Positions 25,178 through 34,245 of a stretch of 58,284 nt of DNA are shown piece by piece. The notes beneath the pieces are model-generated. The model was not told where the DNA came from. It made no database searches and worked only from the letters and a program-made list of their open reading frames with translations. The position numbers were made by a program, and so were the translations under genes. Source of the stretch: Lachnospiraceae bacterium OF09-6. Lineage in GTDB: Bacteria > Bacillota > Clostridia > Lachnospirales > Lachnospiraceae. Position 1 is the stretch's first letter. Every line of letters begins with the position of its first letter. The stretch lies in contig QUMM01000020.1 of NCBI GenBank assembly GCA_003435055.1, forward strand, positions 1 to 58,284, read 5' to 3'.

Positions 25178-26966
25178 TTATTCTACATCTTCCAGTGCTT
25201 CGAAGTCTTCTTCACCGGTACGGATCTTTACGACTCTGTCAACATTGTATACAAAGATCTTGCCATCTCCGATGTGGCCTGTGTACAGGGTCTTCTTTGC
25301 GGCTTCGATGACATCTTCTACCGGAATAGATGCTACAATCACTTCGACTTTTACCTTTGGAAGCAGGGTTGCATCGACTTCAGCACCACGATACATTTCA
25401 CCTGCACCTTTCTGGATACCACAGCCCATTACCTGTGTGACAGTCATACCAGTTACACCGAGGTCATTCATAGCCTTTCTCAGAGCATCGTAACGGGACA
25501 ATCTTGCAATAATAACCACTTTGTGAATACCAGTATCGACTGCCGGTGCGGTATTGACCACTTTAACAGCAGCATCTTTCTGTGCTTTTGTTGCAGTTTC
25601 GTAGTCATCAGAACCGATCTGTGTACGGTCATTTATTTCCATGATCATAGTGTTGGATACATCCATGATAGAAAATCCTGCATATGCACTTGTCAGGCCA
25701 TGTTCCATAGCATCCAGTCCGACGATTTCTTCTTCTTCGCTAACACGAAGTCCGAAAATGGCTTTGATAATCAGGTAAGCAATCGTAATCGTTACTGCAG
25801 TCCAGGCTGCTGTAGCCAGCATACCTTCCAGCTGCAATCCCAGCTGATGGAAACCGCCGCCGTAGAAAAGTCCCTTTCCTGCGATCTGGTTAGCACCAAA
25901 GTTCACGCCGTCTCCATAGCCTCTTGCAAATGCAGGAGCAGTATCAGTTGCAAATAAACCAACTGCGATGGTTCCCCAGATACCATTTAAGCAGTGTACT
26001 GCTACGGCACCTACCGGGTCATCAATACGAAGTACATAATCCAGAAACCATACACCAAATACAACCAGGACACCTGCCACAGCACCGATGATGATGGCAC
26101 CAAAAGCATCACATACATCACAAGGTGCGGTAATGGCTACCAGACCTGCCAGAGATGCATTCAGGCACATGGATACATCTGGTTTGCCATATTTGATCCA
26201 GGTGAAAATCATACAAACAACGGTTGCAATAGCTGGTGCAATAGTAGTTGTTACGAAGATAGAACCAAGTTCTGCCACAGATGTAGCTGCTGCACCGTTA
26301 AATCCATACCAGCCAAGCCAGAGAATGAATACACCCAGGCATCCAAGTGGAAGGTTATGTCCAGGAAACGCATTGACTTTCGTGATCTTTCCCGATTTAT
26401 CTTTTGTAAATTTACCAATACGAGGACCAAGCATTGCTGCACCGATCAGGCTGAGATACCACCAACCATGTGGATGCAGTTGGAACCTGCAAAATCATGG
26501 AATCCGATCTGTGCCAGCCAGCCACCGCCCCAGGTCCAGTGTGCTTCGATTGGATAGATCACTGCAGAGATAATAGCGGAGTAAACACAGTAGGAAATAA
26601 ATTTTGTTCTTTCAGCCATGGCACCGGATACGATGGTGGCTGTAGTTGCACAGAATACCAGGTTGAATACGAAATTGGACCAGTCAAATTCTGCGTAATT
26701 TGTGAAAATATCAAATCCCGGTTTACCGATAATTCCCAGCCAGTCTTCGCCGAGAAATAATCCAAAACCAATTAAAATGAATACAACCGTGCCGATACAA
26801 AAGTCCATCAGGTTCTTCATCAGAATGTTTCCTGTATTCTTCGCTCTGGTGAAGCCTGCTTCTACCATGCGAATCCTGCCTGCATCCAGAATACCAGTGC
26901 GGCACCGATCAGGAACCAGACGCCGTATACTTCACCGGAAATTGCACTTAAAATTTCTTGTGTCAT
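25178..26966 (-). pseudogene. amt: ammonium transporter with C-terminal GlnB domain, two frameshifts as read
   Basis: Amt/MEP channel fused to a PII signalling domain, about 596 residues if repaired. Start ATG 26966 (MTQEILSAISGEVYGVW, GGAGGAG upstream). Frame 1 ends at FWMQAGFAW near 26868 and resumes as MVEAGFTRAKNTGN. Frame 2 ends at HMVGGISA near 26445 and resumes towards MLGPRIGKF. Each break is cured by one C (GCCATGG; GCCCTGATC). The channel body has AERTKF, HWTWGGGW, NAFPGHNLPLG and AVHCLNGIWG; from about residue 480 the GlnB domain has KVVIIARLSRYDALRKAM and GKIFVYNVDRVVKIRTGEE. Adjacent to glnN: ammonium uptake plus assimilation. The fused PII probably gates the channel. Confidence 0.88.
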
Positions 26967-27050
26967 AATTTTCTCCTCCTCTTTCCCCATATTCCAGAAC
27001 CTTTCCGATCCTTGAAGCTCCCTTCCCAGGAACAGGTTTCTTCTGATACG

Positions 27051-27165
27051 AAAAAAGCGAACCGCAGGCAACTGGCTGAAATCTCTTTCGCCGCCAAACA
27101 CCTTCGTTTCGCTTCTCTGTCATATGGATTAGAAAAAGCGCCATAGACCTTCGATCTATAGCGCC
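27051..27165 (-). promoter_or_regulatory. two tandem terminator-like hairpins before amt
   Basis: On the minus strand, hairpin 1 (27133-27165: GGCGC-TATAGA...TCTATG-GCGC then TTTTT) lies 150 bases after glnN. Hairpin 2 (27051-27115: AAGCGAA...TTCGCTT then TTTT, with an inner TGGC/GCCA stem) is only 85 bases before the amt start. The first can end glnN transcription. The second looks like an attenuator in the amt leader, as found for ANTAR-controlled nitrogen genes in clostridia. No ANTAR regulator gene is in the window, and I could not define its dual hexaloop motif with certainty. Confidence 0.5.
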
Positions 27166-27316
27166 TTTGCTTTTATGTACTGCATGATACCACTCTGAAA
27201 ATGAAAAGTCAATGCAGATTTTATACTTTTTTTAGATTTGTCTGGTTTGGAGAATTTTGTCTGTAATTCAACAGAACAAATCTACAAAATCACAATAATC
27301 GATTTTATGAATCAAA

Positions 27317-29428
27317 TTACACTTCAAACAACAGATCTCCATAAGATGGCATTGGCCACATCTCTTTGTCCACGATCATCTCCAGCTCATCCACTGGCAC
27401 ACGCAATGCTTCCATAGCGGTGCAGACTTCTTCGTAATAATATACGGCCTGCTCTCTGCCGACCTCCATCTCCGTGGCACGATCGGTCACCTCAGTCAAT
27501 TTTATCAGCCTCTTCTTCGTCTCTGACAGGAGATGTGCAGATTCCCGGAGCATATCCATCGGTACGTCGGTCTCTACACCTGTCTGATTCATGGTATTGA
27601 CCGTATCGGACAGACTCTTGTTGAAGCGCAATACCGCCGGAATAATATGCTTGCTGGCAATATCAATCATGGCTCTGGCTTCGATATTGATGGCCTTGGA
27701 ATAGCCCTCATACTGGATCTCCGCACGGGACTCCAGCTCAGTTCTGGTAAATACATGGAACTTTTCAAACAGATTCACTGCCTTTTCTGTTACCAGCGCA
27801 GGAATCGCATCTACCATGGACTTGATATTTGGAAGACCGCGGCGCTCTGCTTCTGCTACCCATTCCTCTGAGTAACCATTGCCATTAAAGACAATTCTCT
27901 GATGCTCACTGGCATATTTCTTGATCAGGTCATGCACTGCCACGGAGACATCCTCTGCCTTTTCCAACACATCGCAGGCATCGGAAAATGCCTCTGCTAC
28001 GATGGTGTTGAGCACTACGTTACATTCCGCTACAGAGTCTCTGGAACCAACCATACGGAATTCGAACTTATTACCGGTGAACGCAAACGGTGACGTACGG
28101 TTACGGTCTGTTGCATCCTTAGCAAAATCAGGCAGGGTCTTTACACCAGTATGTAAAGTACCTCCCTTTAAGCTATGAGTTGCTTCTCCGGTATCAATCA
28201 GCTGCGTCAGCACATCCTGCAGCTGATCTCCCAGAAATACAGAAATAATCGCTGGTGGTGCTTCATTGGCTCCCAGACGGTGGTCATTTCCCACATCGGC
28301 CGCAGATTCTCGCAGCAGATCTGCATGTTTGTCTACAGCACGTAAGATACAGGTCAGGATCAGTAAGAACTGGATGTTCTCATGAGGCGTCTTGCCCGGA
28401 TCCAGGAGATTAATACCGTCATCAGTGGTCAGGGACCAGTTGTTATGCTTACCAGAGCCATTCACTCCGGCAAATGGCTTTTCATGAAGCAGACACTGAA
28501 GACCATGTTCCTCAGCCACACGCTTTAGTGTCTCCATGATGATCTGGTTGTGATCTGCTGCTACGTTACACTCAGCATAAATCGGTGCCAGTTCATGCTG
28601 AGCCGGAGCTACTTCATTATGCTGTGTCTTGGCAGATACTCCCAGCTTCCACAGTTCTTTATTCACATCTTTCATAAAAGCTGCAATACGGGGACGGATA
28701 ACACCAAAGTAATGATCATCCAGCTCCTGTCCCTTAGGAGGCATCGCTCCAAATAAGGTACGACCAGTGAAGATCAGGTCTTTTCTCTTCAGATACTTGG
28801 CACGGTCTACGATAAAATACTCCTGTTCTACACCAACAGACGGTTTCACCTTGCGGGATGTGGTATTGCCCAGAACTCTTAAAAGACGCAATGTCTGAGC
28901 CTGAATGGCTTCCATCGAACGAAGCAGCGGTGTCTTCTGATCCAGTGCTTCTCCTGTGTAAGAACAAAATGCAGTCGGGATACAGAGAATAGCTCCTGCG
29001 GCATCCTGTCTGACAAATGCAGGTGATGTACAGTCCCAGGCTGTATAGCCTCTCGCTTCAAAGGTAGCACGTAAGCCCCCAGACGGGAAGGATGATGCAT
29101 CCGGTTCTCCCTTGATCAGTTCTTTTCCAGAAAACTCCAGCTGTACAGAGCCGTCAGCCTTTGGTGCTGTGATAAAAGCATCATGTTTTTCTGCAGTAAA
29201 TCCAGTCAATGGCTGGAACCAGTGTGTGTAATGTGTCGCACCCTTTTCGATTGCCCATTCTTTCATTGCACCTGCAACAACCTCTGCAATCATCGGATCC
29301 AGTTCTTTTCCATCGTCAATGGTCTTGTGAAGTTCCTTGTACACCTTTTTCGGGAGCTTTTCCAGCATCACTTTGTCATTAAAGACATTCTCACCAAATA
29401 GCTCCTGTACATTTATGATTTCGCCCAT
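27317..29428 (-). CDS. glnN: glutamine synthetase type III
   Basis: ATP-dependent synthesis of glutamine from glutamate and ammonia. 703 residues, the size of GSIII (GlnN), far longer than GSI. Visible GSIII features: [43 protein letters not shown] region, [51 protein letters not shown] and [16 protein letters not shown], with a long C-terminal helical region. Ribosome site AAGGAGG 6 bases before ATG. Preceded by an unusual structured leader shared with pyrG (29440-29584), so regulation at RNA level is likely. Amt follows downstream. Confidence 0.96.
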   Translation of the reverse strand: MGEIINVQELFGENVFNDKVMLEKLPKKVYKELHKTIDDGKELDPMIAEVVAGAMKEWAIEKGATHYTHWFQPLTGFTAEKHDAFITAPKADGSVQLEFSGKELIKGEPDASSFPSGGLRATFEARGYTAWDCTSPAFVRQDAAGAILCIPTAFCSYTGEALDQKTPLLRSMEAIQAQTLRLLRVLGNTTSRKVKPSVGVEQEYFIVDRAKYLKRKDLIFTGRTLFGAMPPKGQELDDHYFGVIRPRIAAFMKDVNKELWKLGVSAKTQHNEVAPAQHELAPIYAECNVAADHNQIIMETLKRVAEEHGLQCLLHEKPFAGVNGSGKHNNWSLTTDDGINLLDPGKTPHENIQFLLILTCILRAVDKHADLLRESAADVGNDHRLGANEAPPAIISVFLGDQLQDVLTQLIDTGEATHSLKGGTLHTGVKTLPDFAKDATDRNRTSPFAFTGNKFEFRMVGSRDSVAECNVVLNTIVAEAFSDACDVLEKAEDVSVAVHDLIKKYASEHQRIVFNGNGYSEEWVAEAERRGLPNIKSMVDAIPALVTEKAVNLFEKFHVFTRTELESRAEIQYEGYSKAINIEARAMIDIASKHIIPAVLRFNKSLSDTVNTMNQTGVETDVPMDMLRESAHLLSETKKRLIKLTEVTDRATEMEVGREQAVYYYEEVCTAMEALRVPVDELEMIVDKEMWPMPSYGDLLFEV

Positions 29429-29439
29429 ATGTCCTCCTT

Positions 29440-29584
29440 ATCGTATCTGTTCAGTCCCTTCACAGATACGATGCCAAAATTCAATAAAATCGCCTTTGAC
29501 GATGGAATTTTGGCCCGCAGCCTTCCGGATTTTGGCATTTACATGCCAAAACACCTCGCGGGACAGTGGCTTCTGAACAGTTAC
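29440..29584 (-). promoter_or_regulatory. glnN structured leader, shared with pyrG
   Basis: On the minus strand: GTAACTGTTCA, then ACTGTCCCGCGAGGTGTTTT (29548-29567), two GCCAAAA-based hairpins, then TATCTGTGAAGG-ACTGAACAGATACGAT (29440-29468) running directly into the AAGGAGG ribosome site. The 5' CTGTTCA can pair with the 3' TGAACAG to close the whole leader. Alternatively the 3' block folds on itself (CGTATCTGT/ACAGATACG). The mutually exclusive pairings next to the ribosome site are riboswitch-like. The same blocks occur before pyrG (41375-41446). Confidence 0.7.
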
Positions 29585-29605
29585 ACAATTCCTATGTCAA
29601 GAATC

Positions 29606-29638
29606 ATACTCGATTTATACCAAAAATGCAAGAGGTCA
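29606..29638 (-). promoter_or_regulatory. glnN promoter
   Basis: Minus-strand TTGCAT, 17 bases, TATGAT, about 25 bases before the shared leader. A second TTGACA lies just downstream (29595-29600) without a good -10. Confidence 0.55.
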
Positions 29639-29663
29639 CTGCAAGGGAATTACAGTGACCTCT
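29629..29663 (-). terminator. terminator of the NlpC/P60 gene
   Basis: AGAGGTCACTG pairs with CAGTGACCTCT over an 11-base loop. It lies about 45 bases past the stop of the NlpC gene; the T tract on the minus strand is weak. Confidence 0.75.
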
Positions 29664-29704
29664 CTTTATGTATTTATTGATTATCTGATTGGCTTATTTT
29701 AAGA

Positions 29705-31222
29705 CTAACCGATATAGTCAGAAGCTGATGTCGGTGTTCTGTAGTTTACATCAGATACGATGATGCCTGTGGTAGAACTGCTGGCATGTACCACCTGTCC
29801 ATTACCAATGTACATACTTACATGTCCGATACCGTAATCTCCGCTTCCTGAGTAGAATAACAGATCGCCTGGCTCCAGCTGGCTTAAGTCAACGGACTTA
29901 CCACCCTGAGACTGTGCTCCGGCTGTTCTGCTGATGTTAATACCAAAGTTTCCAAGTACAGACTGTGTAAATCCGGAACAGTCTGTTCCATTTGTCAGGG
30001 AAGTACCACCGTATACATACGGGTTACCCACAAACTGTAATGCATAATCTACAATCTGCTGTCTCAGAGAAGAAGAACTGCTGTCAGTTGTATTTGTCAC
30101 CTCTGAAGTATCAATTCCTGCTCCCGCTACTGTATCATAAACTGTCTGATCTGCCGCTGCCGCTTCATTCTGTGCGGTCTGAGTCTGATTTGCCGCTGTC
30201 TGTGCATCTGCTGCTGTCTGCTGTGCATAAGCCTCTGCATTAGCAATTGTATCTGCATCTCCTGTACTGTAAGCTTCATCCAGTGCTACCTGTGCATCTG
30301 CTGCTACCTGTTCTGCATAAGCCTGATCTGCTGCTGCCTGGTCTGCTGCTGCCTGTGCCTGATCTGCATAATCACTCTGGCTCTGAAGATATTCGATCCA
30401 TGCCTGATTCTGTGCTTCCCATTCAGCCTGCTCAGCTGCTAACTGTTCCTGATACTGTCTTTCCTGCTCATCCAGCCATGCCTGGTATGCTGCCTCTTCT
30501 TCTGCAATTCTTGCTTCTGCTTCCTCGTGTGTCTCACCCTGTGGAAGATAGGATGCATAGCTTACATAATCTGCACTTACATATCCTTCTGTCGATCCTG
30601 TGGAAATCTTTGCCCATCCTCCCAGGTCTTCTTCCAGATATACAATCTGGTCTGCTGTCACCGTATCTACTACGTCTGCATCCTCAGAAGGTTCGGAACG
30701 AACCATCAGTGCTTCTGCATTGACCTGTGCTACTGGTGTTGCTGCCTGCTCTACTACTGCCGCTGCGTCCGCTCCTGTGGTCATCAGATACTTGGCTACA
30801 TATCCGGTACAGTTACCAGACTGAATATAATACCAGTCTCCTTCTTCTCCAAGGATGGTCGCACAGTTGTTCTCATATAAATATCCGACTACATCAGAGT
30901 TCGCATCTGCATTCGCTCTGATATTGAAAAATGTCTCGTCTCCAGGCTGTGCCACTGCAACAGTACCGATCAGACTGCTGTCCTGAGCTGCCTCTGCGGA
31001 CTCGGTATTTTCTTCAGATGCCGTACCTTCTGTCGTGCTCTCTGTCTCTTCTGTCTTCTGTGTATCTTCTACTGCCGCTTCCTTTACATTAACAGTTGTG
31101 CTGACACCTACCAGATTCGTTCCGGCTGCAAAAGCTGCCATAGAACTGCTTCCTGCCAGCATACTGCCTGTCACAAAACAAGCTGCTGCTCTCATTACAT
31201 GCTTTTTCATTCCCTTGTTCAT
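29705..31222 (-). CDS. secreted NlpC/P60 peptidoglycan hydrolase with SH3 domains
   Basis: Extracellular gamma-D-glutamyl-diamino-acid endopeptidase, about 505 residues. Signal peptide MNKGMKKHVMRAAACFVTGS through AAFAAG. Thr/Glu-rich spacer, two bacterial SH3 repeats (about 85-150 FFNIRANADANSDVVGYL...; about 165-230 ALMVRSEPSEDADVVDTV), then a long Ala/Gln/Glu coiled coil (about 245-385). The C-terminal NlpC/P60 domain has Cys in GTDCSGFTQ, His in IGHVSMYIG and a third His in VVHASS. Resembles CwlO/PcsB-type division or elongation hydrolases. Start at 31222 with GGAGG. WalR-type boxes surround its promoter. Confidence 0.93.
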   Translation of the reverse strand: MNKGMKKHVMRAAACFVTGSMLAGSSSMAAFAAGTNLVGVSTTVNVKEAAVEDTQKTEETESTTEGTASEENTESAEAAQDSSLIGTVAVAQPGDETFFNIRANADANSDVVGYLYENNCATILGEEGDWYYIQSGNCTGYVAKYLMTTGADAAAVVEQAATPVAQVNAEALMVRSEPSEDADVVDTVTADQIVYLEEDLGGWAKISTGSTEGYVSADYVSYASYLPQGETHEEAEARIAEEEAAYQAWLDEQERQYQEQLAAEQAEWEAQNQAWIEYLQSQSDYADQAQAAADQAAADQAYAEQVAADAQVALDEAYSTGDADTIANAEAYAQQTAADAQTAANQTQTAQNEAAAADQTVYDTVAGAGIDTSEVTNTTDSSSSSLRQQIVDYALQFVGNPYVYGGTSLTNGTDCSGFTQSVLGNFGINISRTAGAQSQGGKSVDLSQLEPGDLLFYSGSGDYGIGHVSMYIGNGQVVHASSSTTGIIVSDVNYRTPTSASDYIG

Positions 31223-31284
31223 CAAAATCAATCCTCCAAATACCCAATCAATAAATACGAAATACATCCAATCAATACATAAAT

Positions 31285-31407
31285 ATTACATAAATGTTAC
31301 ATTTATTACGTTCACATCTTAACATATGGGAATTGGTTTGTCAACAAGTTTTACATTTTTTTTAAATTTCATGAAGATTCGGCTTGTTCTGTAACATCTT
31401 TGTTACA
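31285..31407 (-). promoter_or_regulatory. nlpC-gene promoter with two WalR-like boxes
   Basis: Promoter TTGACA (31339-31344), 17 bases, TAAGAT (31316-31321) on the minus strand. Two direct repeats fit the WalR consensus TGTWAH-n5-TGTWAH on that strand: TGTAAC-AAAGA-TGTTAC (31391-31407, upstream of -35) and TGTAAC-ATTTA-TGTAAT (31285-31301, just after the start point). WalRK controls wall hydrolases of this class in Firmicutes. The regulator genes are not in the window. Confidence 0.7.
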
Positions 31408-31421
31408 TTTTGGAATTAATT

Positions 31422-33197
31422 TTACCAGTCCAGAAGTTTTTGCAGATACTGTCCTACCACATTGGAAAAATTACGAATGTCCTTAATATAAGCAAAGTCT
31501 TTTCCAAAGATTCGCTTCTCAGCCTGGAGATCCTGCTCCTTTCCTGCAAATACCCCCAGCACGTACACACCTTTATTCCTTGCCTTCCGTACTTCCTGGG
31601 CGGTATCCTTTACTGCGTAATCTCCACAATACGGCTTTGGATTTCTGCTGTTCGGCCGGTTCACCACCACATCATTGGGCCGGCCATCACTTAAGACAAT
31701 TAAGATTTTATTTTCCTCTTCCCGTTGCAGCAGGGAATCTGCCGCTGCCCGGATGGCCAGACCATCCCGGTTATTGGAAGATGTGGTATACTGTAAAATC
31801 TTCCGGTTTTCACTTTTAGGCGCATCATATTCCCGGAACCGCTGCATGACAGTATAATCCCAGAACGTGCAGAAGCTCATCACCCGGTGAGGAATCTGTA
31901 CATTGCTCAGTGCCTCACTGATGATAAAAGCCTGCAGCGCTACCTGGCTCTGACGGTCTCTCTGGGAACCGCTGGCATCCATCAGGATGTCCACTACAAA
32001 ATCGGTCTCATTCTGGCGAATCACACGCCGGAACAATTTCGTATCCTCCGTTCTTCCCAGCTTCCACAATCTGGATGGGATAATACTTCCATACTCCGCC
32101 AGCAATTCCTCCTGCTGGGTCCTTGTAACCAGTGAGCGCTTCAGATTATGCGTCATGATATCTACATTTCGTTTCACCATGTTCTTGCTGTTACGTAACA
32201 GCAGAAGATTTCGATCGGTCTGTTTCTTTGCGTTCACATACTGAGCATTGATCAGTACCGGATTCTGCAGAATGCCATCGGTATAATACAGACTGCAGTC
32301 TGCATGAGTACCATTGCAGAGTCTCCGGTCTGTTCTCTTCTGCTCTGCTTCCGATAAATAGGACTTTCCAAAGTTCAGCTGCATATAACTGTTCATTTTC
32401 TCCAGCGCTTTTTCATCCAGTACCACGACACTCTTTTTCTTCGGTCCATCCTGTTTCTTTTCTTCCGCTGACTCTTTTTCCTCCAGACTGACCACCTGCT
32501 GATTCACCTGATCTACCATCTGCTCCAGAACTGATTCATACATCTCTTCATCCAGGAAATCCTGCCAGGTAGCTTCTGCCAGCTCTTCTATCGAAGTATT
32601 CAGCACAAATTCCAGATCTCCATGTTTTCGTTCAAAAGAACGGTCAATGGCAAAATTATAGATCCGGTCAACTGCCTGAATAATCTCCATAGTATCGGAT
32701 GCCTCTTCCAGCGGATAGAGTACATCCAGCACATCCTGAATTCTTTTTTCAGCCATTCCCTTTCCGTTTAAGAACTGACGGATGATCTCCAGCTTCACTC
32801 TTCCGATAAAAGAATCATTCATTTTTCGAAAATCTTTATCCAGCATTGCTTCAAATGCTTTCCTGCGAATGTTGCATACACCCGGTCTCTCTTCCACAAT
32901 CTTCTGATACACTGCCAGATCTACACAGATCTGTGCAATATTCATCAGGACCGGCTCTTCGACTCCATAAAACAGCTTTTTCACAATATACATCGAGAGT
33001 GCATTGGTATCAAAATATTTGGCAAATGCTCCCTGCTTGATGGCGTCGTACATGGAAATATATTTACTTTTGGAAAACGAAGCTACATCCAGCCTGGTAT
33101 TCAGTGCATAATCCCCACTCACTGTCCACATCAGATTGCGAATGCGATTCTCGATCTCCATTTCATACTCTTCTATTTCATAAGAAACTTCTTGCAT
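31422..33197 (-). CDS. VWA (von Willebrand A) domain protein, NorD/CobT-like
   Basis: 591-residue cytosolic protein. Residues 1-390 are mainly helical with an acidic/lysine linker near 235-260. The C-terminal VWA domain starts near 398 with a full metal-ion site DASGS (407-411), a Thr/Asn loop YTTSSNNRDG and VLSDGRPND (501-509). This layout resembles NorD/CobT-type VWA proteins that work as partners of MoxR-family AAA+ ATPases in assembling or remodelling enzyme complexes. No AAA+ partner of that kind is next to it here; its neighbours are an NlpC gene and a broken peptidase-like gene. The client is unknown. Confidence 0.82.
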   Translation of the reverse strand: MQEVSYEIEEYEMEIENRIRNLMWTVSGDYALNTRLDVASFSKSKYISMYDAIKQGAFAKYFDTNALSMYIVKKLFYGVEEPVLMNIAQICVDLAVYQKIVEERPGVCNIRRKAFEAMLDKDFRKMNDSFIGRVKLEIIRQFLNGKGMAEKRIQDVLDVLYPLEEASDTMEIIQAVDRIYNFAIDRSFERKHGDLEFVLNTSIEELAEATWQDFLDEEMYESVLEQMVDQVNQQVVSLEEKESAEEKKQDGPKKKSVVVLDEKALEKMNSYMQLNFGKSYLSEAEQKRTDRRLCNGTHADCSLYYTDGILQNPVLINAQYVNAKKQTDRNLLLLRNSKNMVKRNVDIMTHNLKRSLVTRTQQEELLAEYGSIIPSRLWKLGRTEDTKLFRRVIRQNETDFVVDILMDASGSQRDRQSQVALQAFIISEALSNVQIPHRVMSFCTFWDYTVMQRFREYDAPKSENRKILQYTTSSNNRDGLAIRAAADSLLQREEENKILIVLSDGRPNDVVVNRPNSRNPKPYCGDYAVKDTAQEVRKARNKGVYVLGVFAGKEQDLQAEKRIFGKDFAYIKDIRNFSNVVGQYLQKLLDW

Positions 33198-33279
33198 AAT
33201 AACCTATATACCTTTCTGTTTATCACTTCTATTATAATAGAAAGATTGCCTTTGTGCATCCTCCCATGTTAAAATGTGA

Positions 33280-34181
33280 AAAGAATCCTCCAATGCCGCT
33301 TCAAAGGTTCCACGCAATAAACTGGTAACCGAACAGGGGACTTCTTACTATTATAATCACAAAGGGAAAATAGTCAGGGATCGCATGATTACATGGAAAA
33401 AGAATACCTACTATTTTGACAAAAACGGTCAGATGTACCGGAACCGTACTTTCTCTTATCAGGGCACGTTTATCATGCCAGAAATAGCGGTGCTCTCGCC
33501 AGAAACACCTGGATCGACGGATATTACTATAACAGTTACGGACAGCGTACCGGAAAGCCTTTCAACAGTTCTTCTTCTGGAACAGCCTCTTCTGTTCTGA
33601 ATAAGAAGCCGCAGAAAAAAATAATCTCCATGAAGAACATCCGTCAGAATCCTCAGCTGCCTACTGGCTGTGAGTCGGTTGCGCTTACCATTGTTCTGAA
33701 ACATATGGGCTTTCCTTTATCCAAAACAACGATCGCTTCCAGATATCTGTCCAGAAGTAGTTCCAACTTTGTGACAAAGTTCTGGGGAAATCCATTCAGT
33801 GGATCTGGTGGCGGAATCTATGCTCCTGGTCTGACCATCACAGCCAATAAATACCTGAAAGCAAAAAAATCAGCCAAACGGGCTTATGATCTTACCGGCA
33901 TTCGTTTTTCTGATCTGTATACCTATCTGGATAACAATATCCCGGTGATCGTCTGGAACTCCATGTATATGCGCAATCCGGTAGCCGTACATTCTTATCG
34001 CTACGCTGGCAAGACCTGGCACTTCTACCGTTCAGAGCACTGCGTTGTTCTGTGCGGTTATGATAAAAAGAATAAAAAAGTGCTGATCAATGATCCATTG
34101 AGCGGACTGGTATGGCGAAAAGCCAGTTCCTTTGAACGGATCTACAACAAACTGGGAAAAATGGCCGTTGTGATTCAGTAA
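33280..34181 (+). pseudogene. C39-like peptidase-fold protein with wall-binding repeats, broken
   Basis: The frame opens at 33280 after a stop and has no start or signal peptide. It encodes choline-binding-type repeats (GTSYYYNHKGKIVRDRMITW, KNTYYFDKNGQMYRNRTFSY), shifts frame near 33467, and continues as HARNSGALARNTWIDGYYYN and then the C39-like domain from 33630. That domain has Cys in LPTGCESVALTIVLKH, and the HSYRYAGKTWHFYRSEHCVVLCGYD and LINDPLSG segments typical of Peptidase_C39_2. One G added to CACGTTT restores the repeat. The N-terminus remains missing, so it is either a decayed gene or carries another error. Secreted hydrolase or adhesin origin is likely. Confidence 0.7.
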
Positions 34182-34196
34182 CGTATCGCTTTTAAA

Positions 34197-34240
34197 AAAT
34201 CCAGGAACAGATGTTTTTTCTTTCTGTTCCTGGATTTTAT
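34197..34240. terminator. bidirectional terminator, C39-like gene / ftsH
   Basis: AAATCCAGGAACAG (34197-34210) pairs with CTGTTCCTGGATTT (34224-34237), with an A run on the left and a T run on the right. Serves both convergent genes. Confidence 0.9.
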
Positions 34241-34245
34241 TTTTA

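Noticed and set aside
29429..29680. Plus-strand ORF across the glnN leader
   Set aside because: It spans a structured leader and promoter with repeated GCCAAAA hairpins; no ribosome site and no domain.
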